Assembly (NCBI GenBank): GCA_905208975.1 | Contig: CAJLRE010000013.1 | Span: 1 to 35,842 of the forward strand | From: an uncultured Collinsella sp. | GTDB taxonomy: Bacteria > Actinomycetota > Coriobacteriia > Coriobacteriales > Coriobacteriaceae | Length of the DNA: 35,842 nucleotides | Direction of reading: 5' to 3' | In this document: positions 7,914 through 14,727 of the stretch, one piece after another | How positions within the stretch are numbered: the first letter of the stretch is position 1 | Layout: each line of letters begins with the position of its first letter | Program-made: the position numbers and the translations under genes | Notes under the pieces: generated by a model | What the model saw: only the letters and a program-made list of their open reading frames with translations | Database searches by the model: none | What the model was told of the DNA's origin: nothing

Positions 7914-8336
7914 ATGGTCTATATTCCCTTTTGGATCTGCGCCTTTGCCGGTGCGGTGATTGATGTCCGTGAACGGCGGTTTCCCAACGCGCTTGCCGCC
8001 GCATGCGCCGTGGCGGCGTTTGCAGGCGTTTGGCTGGACAGGGGCTTGAACACGGCGCTTGACCACGCCGGTCCTGCCGTTATCGTGTGCCTTTCCCTTG
8101 TGCTGACCGAGTCGCTTTGGCGGCGTTTCCGCCAGGCCCCCGGCATCGGCATGGGGGATGCCAAGGCGCTTTTCGCGCTTTGCACGCTCGACCCTCTGGG
8201 CGGCATCGTGGCATTTGCCGTCGCGCTCCTGGTCCTGGCCCTCTCCTGCCTCTTTACAAAATCGCGCTCCCTGCCTTTGCTCCCGTTTTTGGTGCCGATA
8301 TTTGCCATAATCGAGGTCGTGGGCTGGACATTGTAA
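7914..8336 (+). CDS. Short prepilin-peptidase-like (A24) membrane protein
   Basis: A 140-residue polytopic membrane protein with the two aspartates of type IV prepilin peptidases: Asp17 in VIDVRERRFPN and Asp82 in GIGMGDAK. Its length is that of the peptidase domain alone (CpaA/TadV type); the N-terminal methyltransferase domain with its cysteine tetrads is absent. The start at 7914 has GGGAGGTG (7902-7909) upstream. No pilin, secretion ATPase or other pilus gene is in the window, so the substrate is unknown. Thirty-one bases separate it from the HD-domain gene, with which it is probably co-transcribed. Confidence 0.82.
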   Translation: MVYIPFWICAFAGAVIDVRERRFPNALAAACAVAAFAGVWLDRGLNTALDHAGPAVIVCLSLVLTESLWRRFRQAPGIGMGDAKALFALCTLDPLGGIVAFAVALLVLALSCLFTKSRSLPLLPFLVPIFAIIEVVGWTL

Positions 8337-8367
8337 CCGATTGCGCATCCTTTTTAAGGAGCATGCC

Positions 8368-9615
8368 ATGGCAACTAATCAAGAAACGGCCGTCATTAAG
8401 GCGCGCATGGACCGCATTCCCGCGGCGTTGTTGCCCGAGCTGGTCGAGCGTATCGCCGCCGACCGCGCCTCGGGTGTCGTTAATCCTTATCGATGCTGCG
8501 ACGACCAGGTCATTCGTCGTATAGATCGCGCTGCCGACAAAGGCACGCTTATGCGTCCGGCGTTTATGCGCGATACCGAAAAGATTCTTCATCTTCCTGC
8601 GTACACGCGTTATGCAGGCAAAACGCAGGTCTTTAGCTTTCGCAGCAACGACGACCTGTCGCGGCGCGGCCTTCATGTGCAGCTCGTCTCGCGCATTGCC
8701 CGCGATATCGGCCGTGCCCTGGGCCTCAACTGCGATTTGATCGAGGCGATTGGCCTGGGCCACGATTTGGGCCACACGCCCTTTGGCCATGCCGGCGAGC
8801 GTTTCCTCAACGATATCTATCACGAGCGTACGGGTCGTTATTTTTTCCATAACGTGCAGTCCGTCCGCGTGCTCGACGCGCTGTACGGCCGCAACGTGTC
8901 GCTCCAGACGCTCGACGGCGTGCTGTGCCATAACGGCGAGTACGAGCAGCGTGTCTTTGAACTCTCGGACATGGCGTCGTTTGACCAGTTCGACCGTACC
9001 GTCGAGGACTGCATTGCCACGGGCTATGGCGCGATCGAGCACCTGCGCCCCATGACCCTCGAGGGCTGTGTGGTGCGTATCTCGGATATCCTCGCCTACG
9101 TTGGGCGCGATCGCCAAGACGCCATCGCGGCGGGCCTGTTGTCACCCGACGCTTTTGACGATGGCCTGGGCGGGGGTTACAACAGCTGGATCCTCACGCA
9201 CGCTTCTATCGATATCGTTGAGCATAGCTACGGCAAACCGCGTATCGAGATGAGCGAGGACCTGTTTGAGGAGATCCGCCGGGCGAAGCGCGAGAACTAC
9301 GAGAAGATCTATAGCAAGGGCGGTATCGAAGGCGATTCTGAGGCAGAGTTGCGTGAGGCCTTCGAAAAGCTCTACGACCGTTGCCTGCAGGATCTAAATA
9401 AAGGCGACGAGTTCTCTTACATCTTTAAGCATCATGTTTCGCGCATTGAGCAGCAGCTTTCCTACTACGATCGCACGTATGCCTGGCAGGACGACAAGGA
9501 TCAGGCCGTCGTCGATTACATCGCAAGCATGACGGATGGTTATTTCTGCGAGCTGACGAGCAAATTGTTCCCAGGTCTAAAGTTTCCGCACCGCACCTAT
9601 ATTAACGAACGGTAG
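8368..9615 (+). CDS. dGTPase-like HD-domain phosphohydrolase
   Basis: A 415-residue cytosolic HD-superfamily protein. The segment YTRYAGKTQVF (79-89), the histidine in GLHVQLV and GHDLGHTPFGHAGE (131-144, HD at 132-133) match deoxyguanosine triphosphate triphosphohydrolases and related dNTPases. Expected role is hydrolysis of dNTP to deoxynucleoside and tripolyphosphate. The usual H in RLTHS reads as LHVQ here, so specificity may differ. The start at 8368 is fixed by AAGGAG (8356-8361). Confidence 0.87.
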   Translation: MATNQETAVIKARMDRIPAALLPELVERIAADRASGVVNPYRCCDDQVIRRIDRAADKGTLMRPAFMRDTEKILHLPAYTRYAGKTQVFSFRSNDDLSRRGLHVQLVSRIARDIGRALGLNCDLIEAIGLGHDLGHTPFGHAGERFLNDIYHERTGRYFFHNVQSVRVLDALYGRNVSLQTLDGVLCHNGEYEQRVFELSDMASFDQFDRTVEDCIATGYGAIEHLRPMTLEGCVVRISDILAYVGRDRQDAIAAGLLSPDAFDDGLGGGYNSWILTHASIDIVEHSYGKPRIEMSEDLFEEIRRAKRENYEKIYSKGGIEGDSEAELREAFEKLYDRCLQDLNKGDEFSYIFKHHVSRIEQQLSYYDRTYAWQDDKDQAVVDYIASMTDGYFCELTSKLFPGLKFPHRTYINER

Positions 9616-9630
9616 TTCGTATCCTTTCGG

Positions 9631-9636
9631 TATACT
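9631..9636 (+). promoter_or_regulatory. -10 box candidate for rarA
   Basis: TATACT lies 16 nt after the preceding stop codon and 45 nt before the preferred rarA start. No convincing -35 hexamer is visible. Confidence 0.4.
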
Positions 9637-9675
9637 GTTGGTCAACAACGATTTTGATTAATGCACGGGATGGCT

Positions 9676-11025
9676 ATGGACGACCTTTTTTCTGCTTCGA
9701 CGCGCGAGCGCTCCTTTAAAAATGCGCCGCTTGCGGTGCGTATGCGCCCCAATTCGCTCGACGAGTATGTGGGCCAGCAAAAGGCCGTCGGTAAGGGCTC
9801 GTGGCTGCGCGCCGCGATTGAGCATGACGTGCTGTCGAGCGTGATTCTGTACGGCCCGGCTGGCACGGGCAAGACGACGCTGGCCCACATTATCGCCAAC
9901 CATACCAAGAGCGAGTTTGTCGAGGTCAGCGCCGTGACGGGCACTGTGAAGGACCTGCGCCGCGTAATCGATGAGGCTAAGACCCGTCTGAACACCTACG
10001 ACCGCCGCACCATTCTATTCATCGATGAGATTCACCGCTTCTCTAAGTCGCAGCAGGATGCCCTGCTGCATGCAGTTGAGAACCGTACCGTCATTATGAT
10101 TGGCGCTACGACGGAGAACCCGTACTTCGAGGTCAATTCGGCACTGTTGTCGCGCGGACGCGTGGTGGAGCTTGAACATCTGAAGGATGAGGATATCGCC
10201 ACGCTTATTGAGCGTGCGCTCGAGGCACCACAGGGCTTGAACGGAAAGTTTTCTGCCGATGATGATACGGTCAAGACCATCTGCACGCTGGCCGCGGGTG
10301 ATGCGCGCTCTGCCCTGACGACGCTCGAGCTGGCGAGCGAGATTGCCGTCACGCGTCCCGATACCGAAGGGACGCCAGCGCCGGCGGCGGGGGAGCGTTA
10401 TCCCATCACCGTCGATGACGTGAAGATTGCCAACCCGCGCCGCGGTTTTTCGTATGACAAAAACGGCGACATGCACTATGACATTATCAGTGCGTTCATC
10501 AAGTCCATGCGCGGCAGCGACCCCGATGCCACGATCTATTGGCTCGCGCGCATGATTGACGCGGGGGAGGATCCTAAGTTTATCGCCCGTCGCATTATGA
10601 TTCAGGCTTCTGAGGATGTTGGCAATGCCGATCCGCAGGCACTTTTGGTGGCACATGCCGCGTTTAAGTCTGCCGAGGTCATTGGCTATCCCGAGTGCCG
10701 CATTAACCTGGCTCAGGCTGCACTCTATGTGTGCTTGGCGCCTAAATCCAACGCGTGTGAGGCTTCGATCGATGCGGCGCTGGCCGATATCCACTCTAGT
10801 GGGCTTCGCGAGGTGCCGAGTTATCTACGCGATCGCCATCGCCCGGGCAGCGATGAATACGGTGTGTATAAGTATCCGCACGATTATCCCGAAGGCTGGG
10901 TCGACCAGCGCTATTTGCCCGAAGGCTTAGAACGCGGTGCATTTTGGCAGCCTGCCGGCCGCGGTTGGGAAGAATGGCGCGTAGAGCAAAGCGAACGCGA
11001 CCGCAGCGGGAATGCACCGAAGTAG
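9676..11025 (+). CDS. rarA: Replication-associated recombination protein A (AAA+ ATPase)
   Basis: A 449-residue RarA/MgsA/WRNIP1-family AAA+ ATPase acting at stalled replication forks. The Walker A motif GPAGTGKT is at 60-67 and Walker B FIDEIH at 115-120. The arginine-finger region and the C-terminal tetramerisation domain follow (SDPDATIYWLARM, YPECRINLAQA). The start at 9676 (MDDLFSAS) is preferred because CGGGA lies 6 nt upstream; in-frame ATGs at 9661 and 9670 lack a ribosome site. It stands alone between two promoters. Confidence 0.95.
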   Translation: MDDLFSASTRERSFKNAPLAVRMRPNSLDEYVGQQKAVGKGSWLRAAIEHDVLSSVILYGPAGTGKTTLAHIIANHTKSEFVEVSAVTGTVKDLRRVIDEAKTRLNTYDRRTILFIDEIHRFSKSQQDALLHAVENRTVIMIGATTENPYFEVNSALLSRGRVVELEHLKDEDIATLIERALEAPQGLNGKFSADDDTVKTICTLAAGDARSALTTLELASEIAVTRPDTEGTPAPAAGERYPITVDDVKIANPRRGFSYDKNGDMHYDIISAFIKSMRGSDPDATIYWLARMIDAGEDPKFIARRIMIQASEDVGNADPQALLVAHAAFKSAEVIGYPECRINLAQAALYVCLAPKSNACEASIDAALADIHSSGLREVPSYLRDRHRPGSDEYGVYKYPHDYPEGWVDQRYLPEGLERGAFWQPAGRGWEEWRVEQSERDRSGNAPK

Positions 11026-11056
11026 CTGCTGATAATTTTGTCCCACGTTGCTGCTC

Positions 11057-11087
11057 TTGGCATGTTCGGTCCCCTTTGGGGTACCAT
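11057..11087 (+). promoter_or_regulatory. Candidate promoter of the sigma-factor operon
   Basis: TTGGCA (11057-11062) and TACCAT (11082-11087) are separated by 19 nt. CCCC-TTT-GGGG (11071-11081) forms a small hairpin directly before the -10 box. TACCAT also occurs in the ileS promoter. Confidence 0.4.
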
Positions 11088-11125
11088 GGAAAGCGTTTGT
11101 ATTTCGATTCCTTTGGGAGGCTTGT

Positions 11126-11713
11126 ATGAGTCCCATTCAAATCGCCTTGCTGCTGCTTGCCGTTGCCGGCGTGTGGGCTATCGTTGAGCTTGCGCTCACC
11201 CTGCGCAAAACCCGCACCGTTGTCGACTCGCTCGACAAGACGGTAACCGACCTCAACAATACGATTGCCGAGGCGCAGCCCGTGGTGGCAAAGCTTGATG
11301 GCGCCGTTGACGAGCTTACGCCGGCACTTGCCCAGATGGAGCCGCTCCTCAAGTCGAGCAAGACTGCCGTTGATGCTCTGACGTCTAACCTCGTTGAGGT
11401 TGAGGCGGTCGTTCGCGACATTTCCGAGGTCACGGGCAGCGTGGCCGAGGCCAGCAATGCCGTATCGAGCGTGACTGATTCTGCTGCTGGCGCCGTGCAG
11501 AAGCTCTTCAATAAGGTGAAGGCTCCTGCAGCCGACGCCGATCGCAAGCTCGCCGCTGCCGCTGCCGAGGCCGAGCAGCCCACTGAGCGCGTTCTGATTG
11601 GCGACGACGATGCCGCTGCTGACGACGATGATGTTCAGAAGCCCGCTGCTAAGCCTGCTCAGTATTACACCTATACGCCTGCCGAGACCTCCGAGGAGTC
11701 CTGCGATGAGTAG
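11126..11713 (+). CDS. DUF948-type membrane-anchored coiled-coil protein
   Basis: A 195-residue protein with one N-terminal membrane helix (about 4-22), a long heptad-rich helix (about 27-140) of the DUF948 type, and an acidic, Ala-rich disordered tail. Function in the family is not established; in Bacillus relatives it is linked to general stress. Here it is the first gene of an operon with an RsbW-like protein and a sigma factor, so an envelope-linked stress role is plausible but inferred. The start at 11126 has GGGAGG close upstream. Its last eight bases overlap the next gene. Confidence 0.8.
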   Translation: MSPIQIALLLLAVAGVWAIVELALTLRKTRTVVDSLDKTVTDLNNTIAEAQPVVAKLDGAVDELTPALAQMEPLLKSSKTAVDALTSNLVEVEAVVRDISEVTGSVAEASNAVSSVTDSAAGAVQKLFNKVKAPAADADRKLAAAAAEAEQPTERVLIGDDDAAADDDDVQKPAAKPAQYYTYTPAETSEESCDE

Positions 11714-12083
11714 CGAAGCAACCTGCCCCATTACGCTGAGCGTTGCCGGTGATCCGCGTCTCGCGCGCTTGGTGCGCATGACGGCCGCCAACGTCGGCGC
11801 CCTGTGCTCTATGTCCGTCGATCGCATCGAGGACATTCGTATGGCTGCCGAAGAAGCCTTCATCTTTGGCTGCACGGCTGTTGATTCCGACGATATCTCG
11901 ATCAAATTCGATGTCGACGAATCGCATGTGGGCATGACCTTTACCTTTGGCGACCAGGCGACTGTCGATGAGGATGACCAGGCTGCCGTGTATGCCGAGC
12001 TCATTTTGGCGAGTGTGTGCGACTCCTACGAAAAGACTACAGCGCCCCTAACGCTTTCCCTCGACCTCAAGGCGGATATCTAA
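11706..12083 (+). CDS. RsbW/SpoIIAB-like anti-sigma factor homologue, ATP-site degenerate
   Basis: A 125-residue protein that aligns with the anti-sigma kinases RsbW and SpoIIAB through the helix IEDIRMAAEEAF (41-52). The N-box asparagine is replaced by Phe54 (E50-A-F-I-F instead of E-A-x-x-N), and no G-box (DxGxG or GxGL) can be found later. ATP binding and serine kinase activity are therefore unlikely. It lies directly before the sigma gene, one base from its start, and may still bind the sigma factor. The start at 11706 has GAGGAG (11693-11698). Assignment is moderately sure because the protein is short and divergent. Confidence 0.7.
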   Translation: MSSEATCPITLSVAGDPRLARLVRMTAANVGALCSMSVDRIEDIRMAAEEAFIFGCTAVDSDDISIKFDVDESHVGMTFTFGDQATVDEDDQAAVYAELILASVCDSYEKTTAPLTLSLDLKADI

Positions 12084-12084
12084 T

Positions 12085-12876
12085 ATGACCGAACGTTCCC
12101 GGAGCGGCAAGACCGCTTGGGACAAGGAGAAAACCCGCGAGCTGTTTCGTCGTTATAAGGAGACCGGTGATCCGGATGCCCGCGAGCAGCTCGTCATGTC
12201 CCATATGAATCTGGTAAGGTTTCTTGCCAACAAATTTAAGAACCGCGGCGAGCCGCTCGATGACCTTTTGCAGGTCGGCTATTTGGGCCTGCTCAAGGCT
12301 ATCGACCGCTTTGACCCTGAACGCGGACTTGAGTTCACGACGTTTGCCACGCCCACCATCTTGGGCGAGATTAAGCGCCACTTCCGCGACAAGGGCTGGA
12401 GTGTGCGCGTGCCGCGTCGTCTGCAGGAGCTCTCGGCCAAGGTTAACCAGGCCACCGATAAGCTCACCAACGAGCTTCAGCGTTCGCCCAAGGTTGAGGA
12501 AATCGCCGATTACCTTGGCGTGACCGTTGACGAGGTGCTCGAAGCCATGGAATCGTCCTCGGCCTATACCTCGGTGCCCATCGAGGCTCCCGGCGCGTCC
12601 GACTCCGACGATGCTCCCTCGATTCTCGATCGCTATGCCGACGACGACAACGAGCTCGACTTTACCGATGACCGTCTGGTAATCGAGGAAGCCATCCGCG
12701 ATTTCTCGCCTCGCGAGCGCGAGGTTATCGAGCTGCGTTTTGTGAAGGGCATGACCCAGATCGAGATTGCCAAGAAGCTGGGCATCTCGCAGGTGCAGGT
12801 TTCGCGTCTGCTGCGCCGCACGCTTAAGAAGATTCAAGATAAGATTGACCCCGACGGAGTGATGGTTCGTTCATGA
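12085..12876 (+). CDS. RNA polymerase sigma factor, SigB/SigF/SigG group
   Basis: A 263-residue group 3 sigma-70 factor. Region 2 includes DDLLQVGYLGLLKAIDRFD and TTFATPTILGEIKRHFRD. Region 3 covers about 105-160. Region 4 contains REREVIELRF and the helix-turn-helix MTQIEIAKKLGISQVQVSR. The pattern fits the SigB/SigF stress or sporulation family. The start at 12085 follows the RsbW-like stop by one base, so translation is probably coupled. The last four bases overlap the permease gene (ATGA). Likely regulation is by the adjacent RsbW-like protein, but no anti-anti-sigma (STAS) gene is visible. Confidence 0.93.
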   Translation: MTERSRSGKTAWDKEKTRELFRRYKETGDPDAREQLVMSHMNLVRFLANKFKNRGEPLDDLLQVGYLGLLKAIDRFDPERGLEFTTFATPTILGEIKRHFRDKGWSVRVPRRLQELSAKVNQATDKLTNELQRSPKVEEIADYLGVTVDEVLEAMESSSAYTSVPIEAPGASDSDDAPSILDRYADDDNELDFTDDRLVIEEAIRDFSPREREVIELRFVKGMTQIEIAKKLGISQVQVSRLLRRTLKKIQDKIDPDGVMVRS

Positions 12877-14285
12877 GTGAGCACCCCCAACAAATCGACC
12901 GCACGCTTCGCGATACCCGCATTCTGACGCTGCGCATTTGGGGCGTCGTCGGCTGCATTGTCATCGCTGCCGTCATCTTTAACCTTATGGGCATCCTGGC
13001 ACCGGTCATCGAGTTTCTCGCTGTCGGCTCCATCATCGCTTTTGTGATGTCTCCGATCACCAACTGGCTCGAGCATCACGGCGTCGGACGTGGCCTTGGT
13101 TCGCTCATCGCACTCATTGTGGTTGTTGCCGTGCTCGTCGGCGTCGTCTGCATCCTATCGCCTATTTTGCTCGGTCAAATCATGGAAGTCCTGAGCCGCC
13201 TGCCCGAGCAGCTTCGTGTTGCGGGTGGCGATCTCAACGAGATGCTCTCGCACGCCAAGACGCTCAATAACACGCCGCTCAAGGAGTATCTGGACGACAA
13301 TCTTTCTTCGCTGGTTACCGTAGCGTCCAAGTACGTCTCGCAAATCGCTGCCGAGCTCGGTCGCGGTGTATTCCCGCTTATTACCAATACGGCCTCGCAG
13401 CTGTTCGTCATCTTCCTGGGCTTGGTGCTTGCCTATTGGTTGGCCTGCGACTATCCCCGTATGCACCACGAGGTCTGCACCATCATCGGACAGGAAAAGG
13501 AGACCTCGTACCGCTTTATGGTTGCCATCCTTTCACGCTCGGTCGGCGGCTATATGCGCGGCATGGTCGTGACTTCCATCTGCGGTGGCTTTTTGGCTTT
13601 TATCGGCTTTACGCTCATTGGCCATCCATACGCAGCACTTATGGCCATCTTCACCGGCATTATGCACTTGGTTCCGGTTGTCGGTCCCTGGGTGAGCGCG
13701 GCGATCGCCACGGTGCTCGGGTTTATGTTCAGCCCTATGCTGGCGTTATGGACGCTTGTCGTGACCATGGTGGCTCAAAACGTCACCGATAATGTCATTT
13801 CGCCTAAGGTCATGCAGAGCTCGGTGCAGGTGCATCCCGTTATGAGCCTGACGGCTCTCGTTATCGGTTCGGCACTCATGGGTCCCATCGGCATGGTTAT
13901 CGCCATTCCGCTGTGCGCGGCCCTCAAGGGCATCTTCGTCTACTACTTTGAGAACGAGACCGGCCGTCAGCTCGTGGCATACGACGGCGCCGTGTTTAAG
14001 GGCACTCCGTATCGCGATACCGAGGGTAACCCGGTCGCCGCCTACGACGCGCTCGGAGACGATACGTTCATCTATGAGTCCGAGCTCATCGGCAACGAGA
14101 CAGCACCCGAGGCCAAGGCCATGCCCAAGCCCGAGCTCGATAATCCCTGGATCAAGCTCTCAGGCCTGCAGCCCGACGCGACGGGTTTCTTTAAGAACCC
14201 CTTTGCCAAGGACGACGACACAAGCTCTGACGACGACACCAAAACCGGCATCGACGGCTCCATGGACGATTCGGATTCCAAATAG
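12873..14285 (+). CDS. AI-2E/PerM-family membrane transporter
   Basis: A 470-residue membrane protein of the AI-2E exporter family (UPF0118, PerM/YtvI). Helix pairs lie at about 23-68 and 70-100. An amphipathic region follows (about 100-165), then further helices with HLVPVVGPW (264-272) and PIGMVIAIPLCAA near 333-345. It carries about 110 extra hydrophilic C-terminal residues ending in an Asp/Ser-rich tail, longer than the usual 350-residue family form. The substrate is unknown; members have been tied to AI-2, Na+/H+ or small-molecule export. It is the last gene of the sigma operon, overlapping by four bases. Confidence 0.9.
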   Translation: MSEHPQQIDRTLRDTRILTLRIWGVVGCIVIAAVIFNLMGILAPVIEFLAVGSIIAFVMSPITNWLEHHGVGRGLGSLIALIVVVAVLVGVVCILSPILLGQIMEVLSRLPEQLRVAGGDLNEMLSHAKTLNNTPLKEYLDDNLSSLVTVASKYVSQIAAELGRGVFPLITNTASQLFVIFLGLVLAYWLACDYPRMHHEVCTIIGQEKETSYRFMVAILSRSVGGYMRGMVVTSICGGFLAFIGFTLIGHPYAALMAIFTGIMHLVPVVGPWVSAAIATVLGFMFSPMLALWTLVVTMVAQNVTDNVISPKVMQSSVQVHPVMSLTALVIGSALMGPIGMVIAIPLCAALKGIFVYYFENETGRQLVAYDGAVFKGTPYRDTEGNPVAAYDALGDDTFIYESELIGNETAPEAKAMPKPELDNPWIKLSGLQPDATGFFKNPFAKDDDTSSDDDTKTGIDGSMDDSDSK

Positions 14286-14291
14286 GCCCTG

Positions 14292-14531
14292 TTAGCGTTT
14301 CTTGATGTTGTAAATAACAATAAACGCGATCAAAGCGATTGATAAGGGGCCAGCCACATAGAAAAAGATGGTGTCAATTGCGCTTAGGGTGTAATACGCT
14401 TTATCGCCAGATGTTACTGCGTACAATGCGTAGCCAAATCTCGGCTGGTTCACATACCAGCTCGAGTAAGCGAAGATTGCTAAAAGGGCTACTGAGGTTA
14501 GTGCATTCACGACAAACCGTTTGCTATTCAT
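14292..14531 (-). CDS. Small two-helix membrane protein, unknown function
   Basis: A 79-residue protein with two predicted membrane helices (about 9-27 and 52-74) and a basic C-terminus (NIKKR). I do not recognise the family. The ATG at 14531 is chosen because AAGGAG lies 6 nt upstream on the minus strand, with a good TATAAT box further up. It is convergent with the permease gene, seven bases from its stop, and has lower GC than its neighbours, which hints at a different origin. No terminator separates the two convergent genes. Confidence 0.7.
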   Translation of the reverse strand: MNSKRFVVNALTSVALLAIFAYSSWYVNQPRFGYALYAVTSGDKAYYTLSAIDTIFFYVAGPLSIALIAFIVIYNIKKR

Positions 14532-14563
14532 CGATCGCTCCTTCCGGACGATTCTTATATGCA

Positions 14564-14569
14564 ATTATA
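14564..14569 (-). promoter_or_regulatory. -10 box of the small membrane protein gene
   Basis: TATAAT on the minus strand, 33 nt before the start codon. A-rich sequence lies upstream, but no clear -35 hexamer is at the right distance. Confidence 0.55.
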
Positions 14570-14625
14570 CCGAAATCATTTTTTTCAAAGTATTTGACAG
14601 ACCTAAATAACGTGCACTTTCGCTG

Positions 14626-14655
14626 GAGGGTCGCTGTTTGGCGGCCCTCTTTTTT
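14626..14655 (+). terminator. Intrinsic terminator upstream of alaS
   Basis: GAGGGTCGC (14626-14634) pairs with GCGGCCCTC (14641-14649), loop TGTTTG, tail TTTTTT (14650-14655). It points along the plus strand. The nearest plus-strand operon ends at 14285, on the other side of the minus-strand small gene. Confidence 0.85.
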
Positions 14656-14681
14656 GCACAGGCGCGGTGGGATGGTAATAT
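14654..14681 (+). promoter_or_regulatory. Candidate promoter of alaS
   Basis: TTGCAC (14654-14659) and extended -10 TGGTAATAT (14673-14681) are 16 nt apart. The -35 hexamer overlaps the T-run of the terminator just upstream. Confidence 0.45.
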
Positions 14682-14727
14682 CGTTACGTTTGAACTGTTT
14701 CGATGTGAAACCGAGGAGATTCCCTCT

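Noticed and set aside
9661..9675. Upstream ATG start for rarA
   Set aside because: No Shine-Dalgarno sequence; ATG 9676 has CGGGA at 6 nt and gives the usual family N-terminus.
14594..14599. TTGACA as an alaS promoter
   Set aside because: No -10 box lies 16-18 nt downstream, and any transcript would meet the terminator at 14626 after about 20 nt.
14640..14727. T-box or other amino-acid riboswitch for alaS
   Set aside because: No AGTA, specifier loop or TGGN bulge could be found; only a terminator and a short leader are present.
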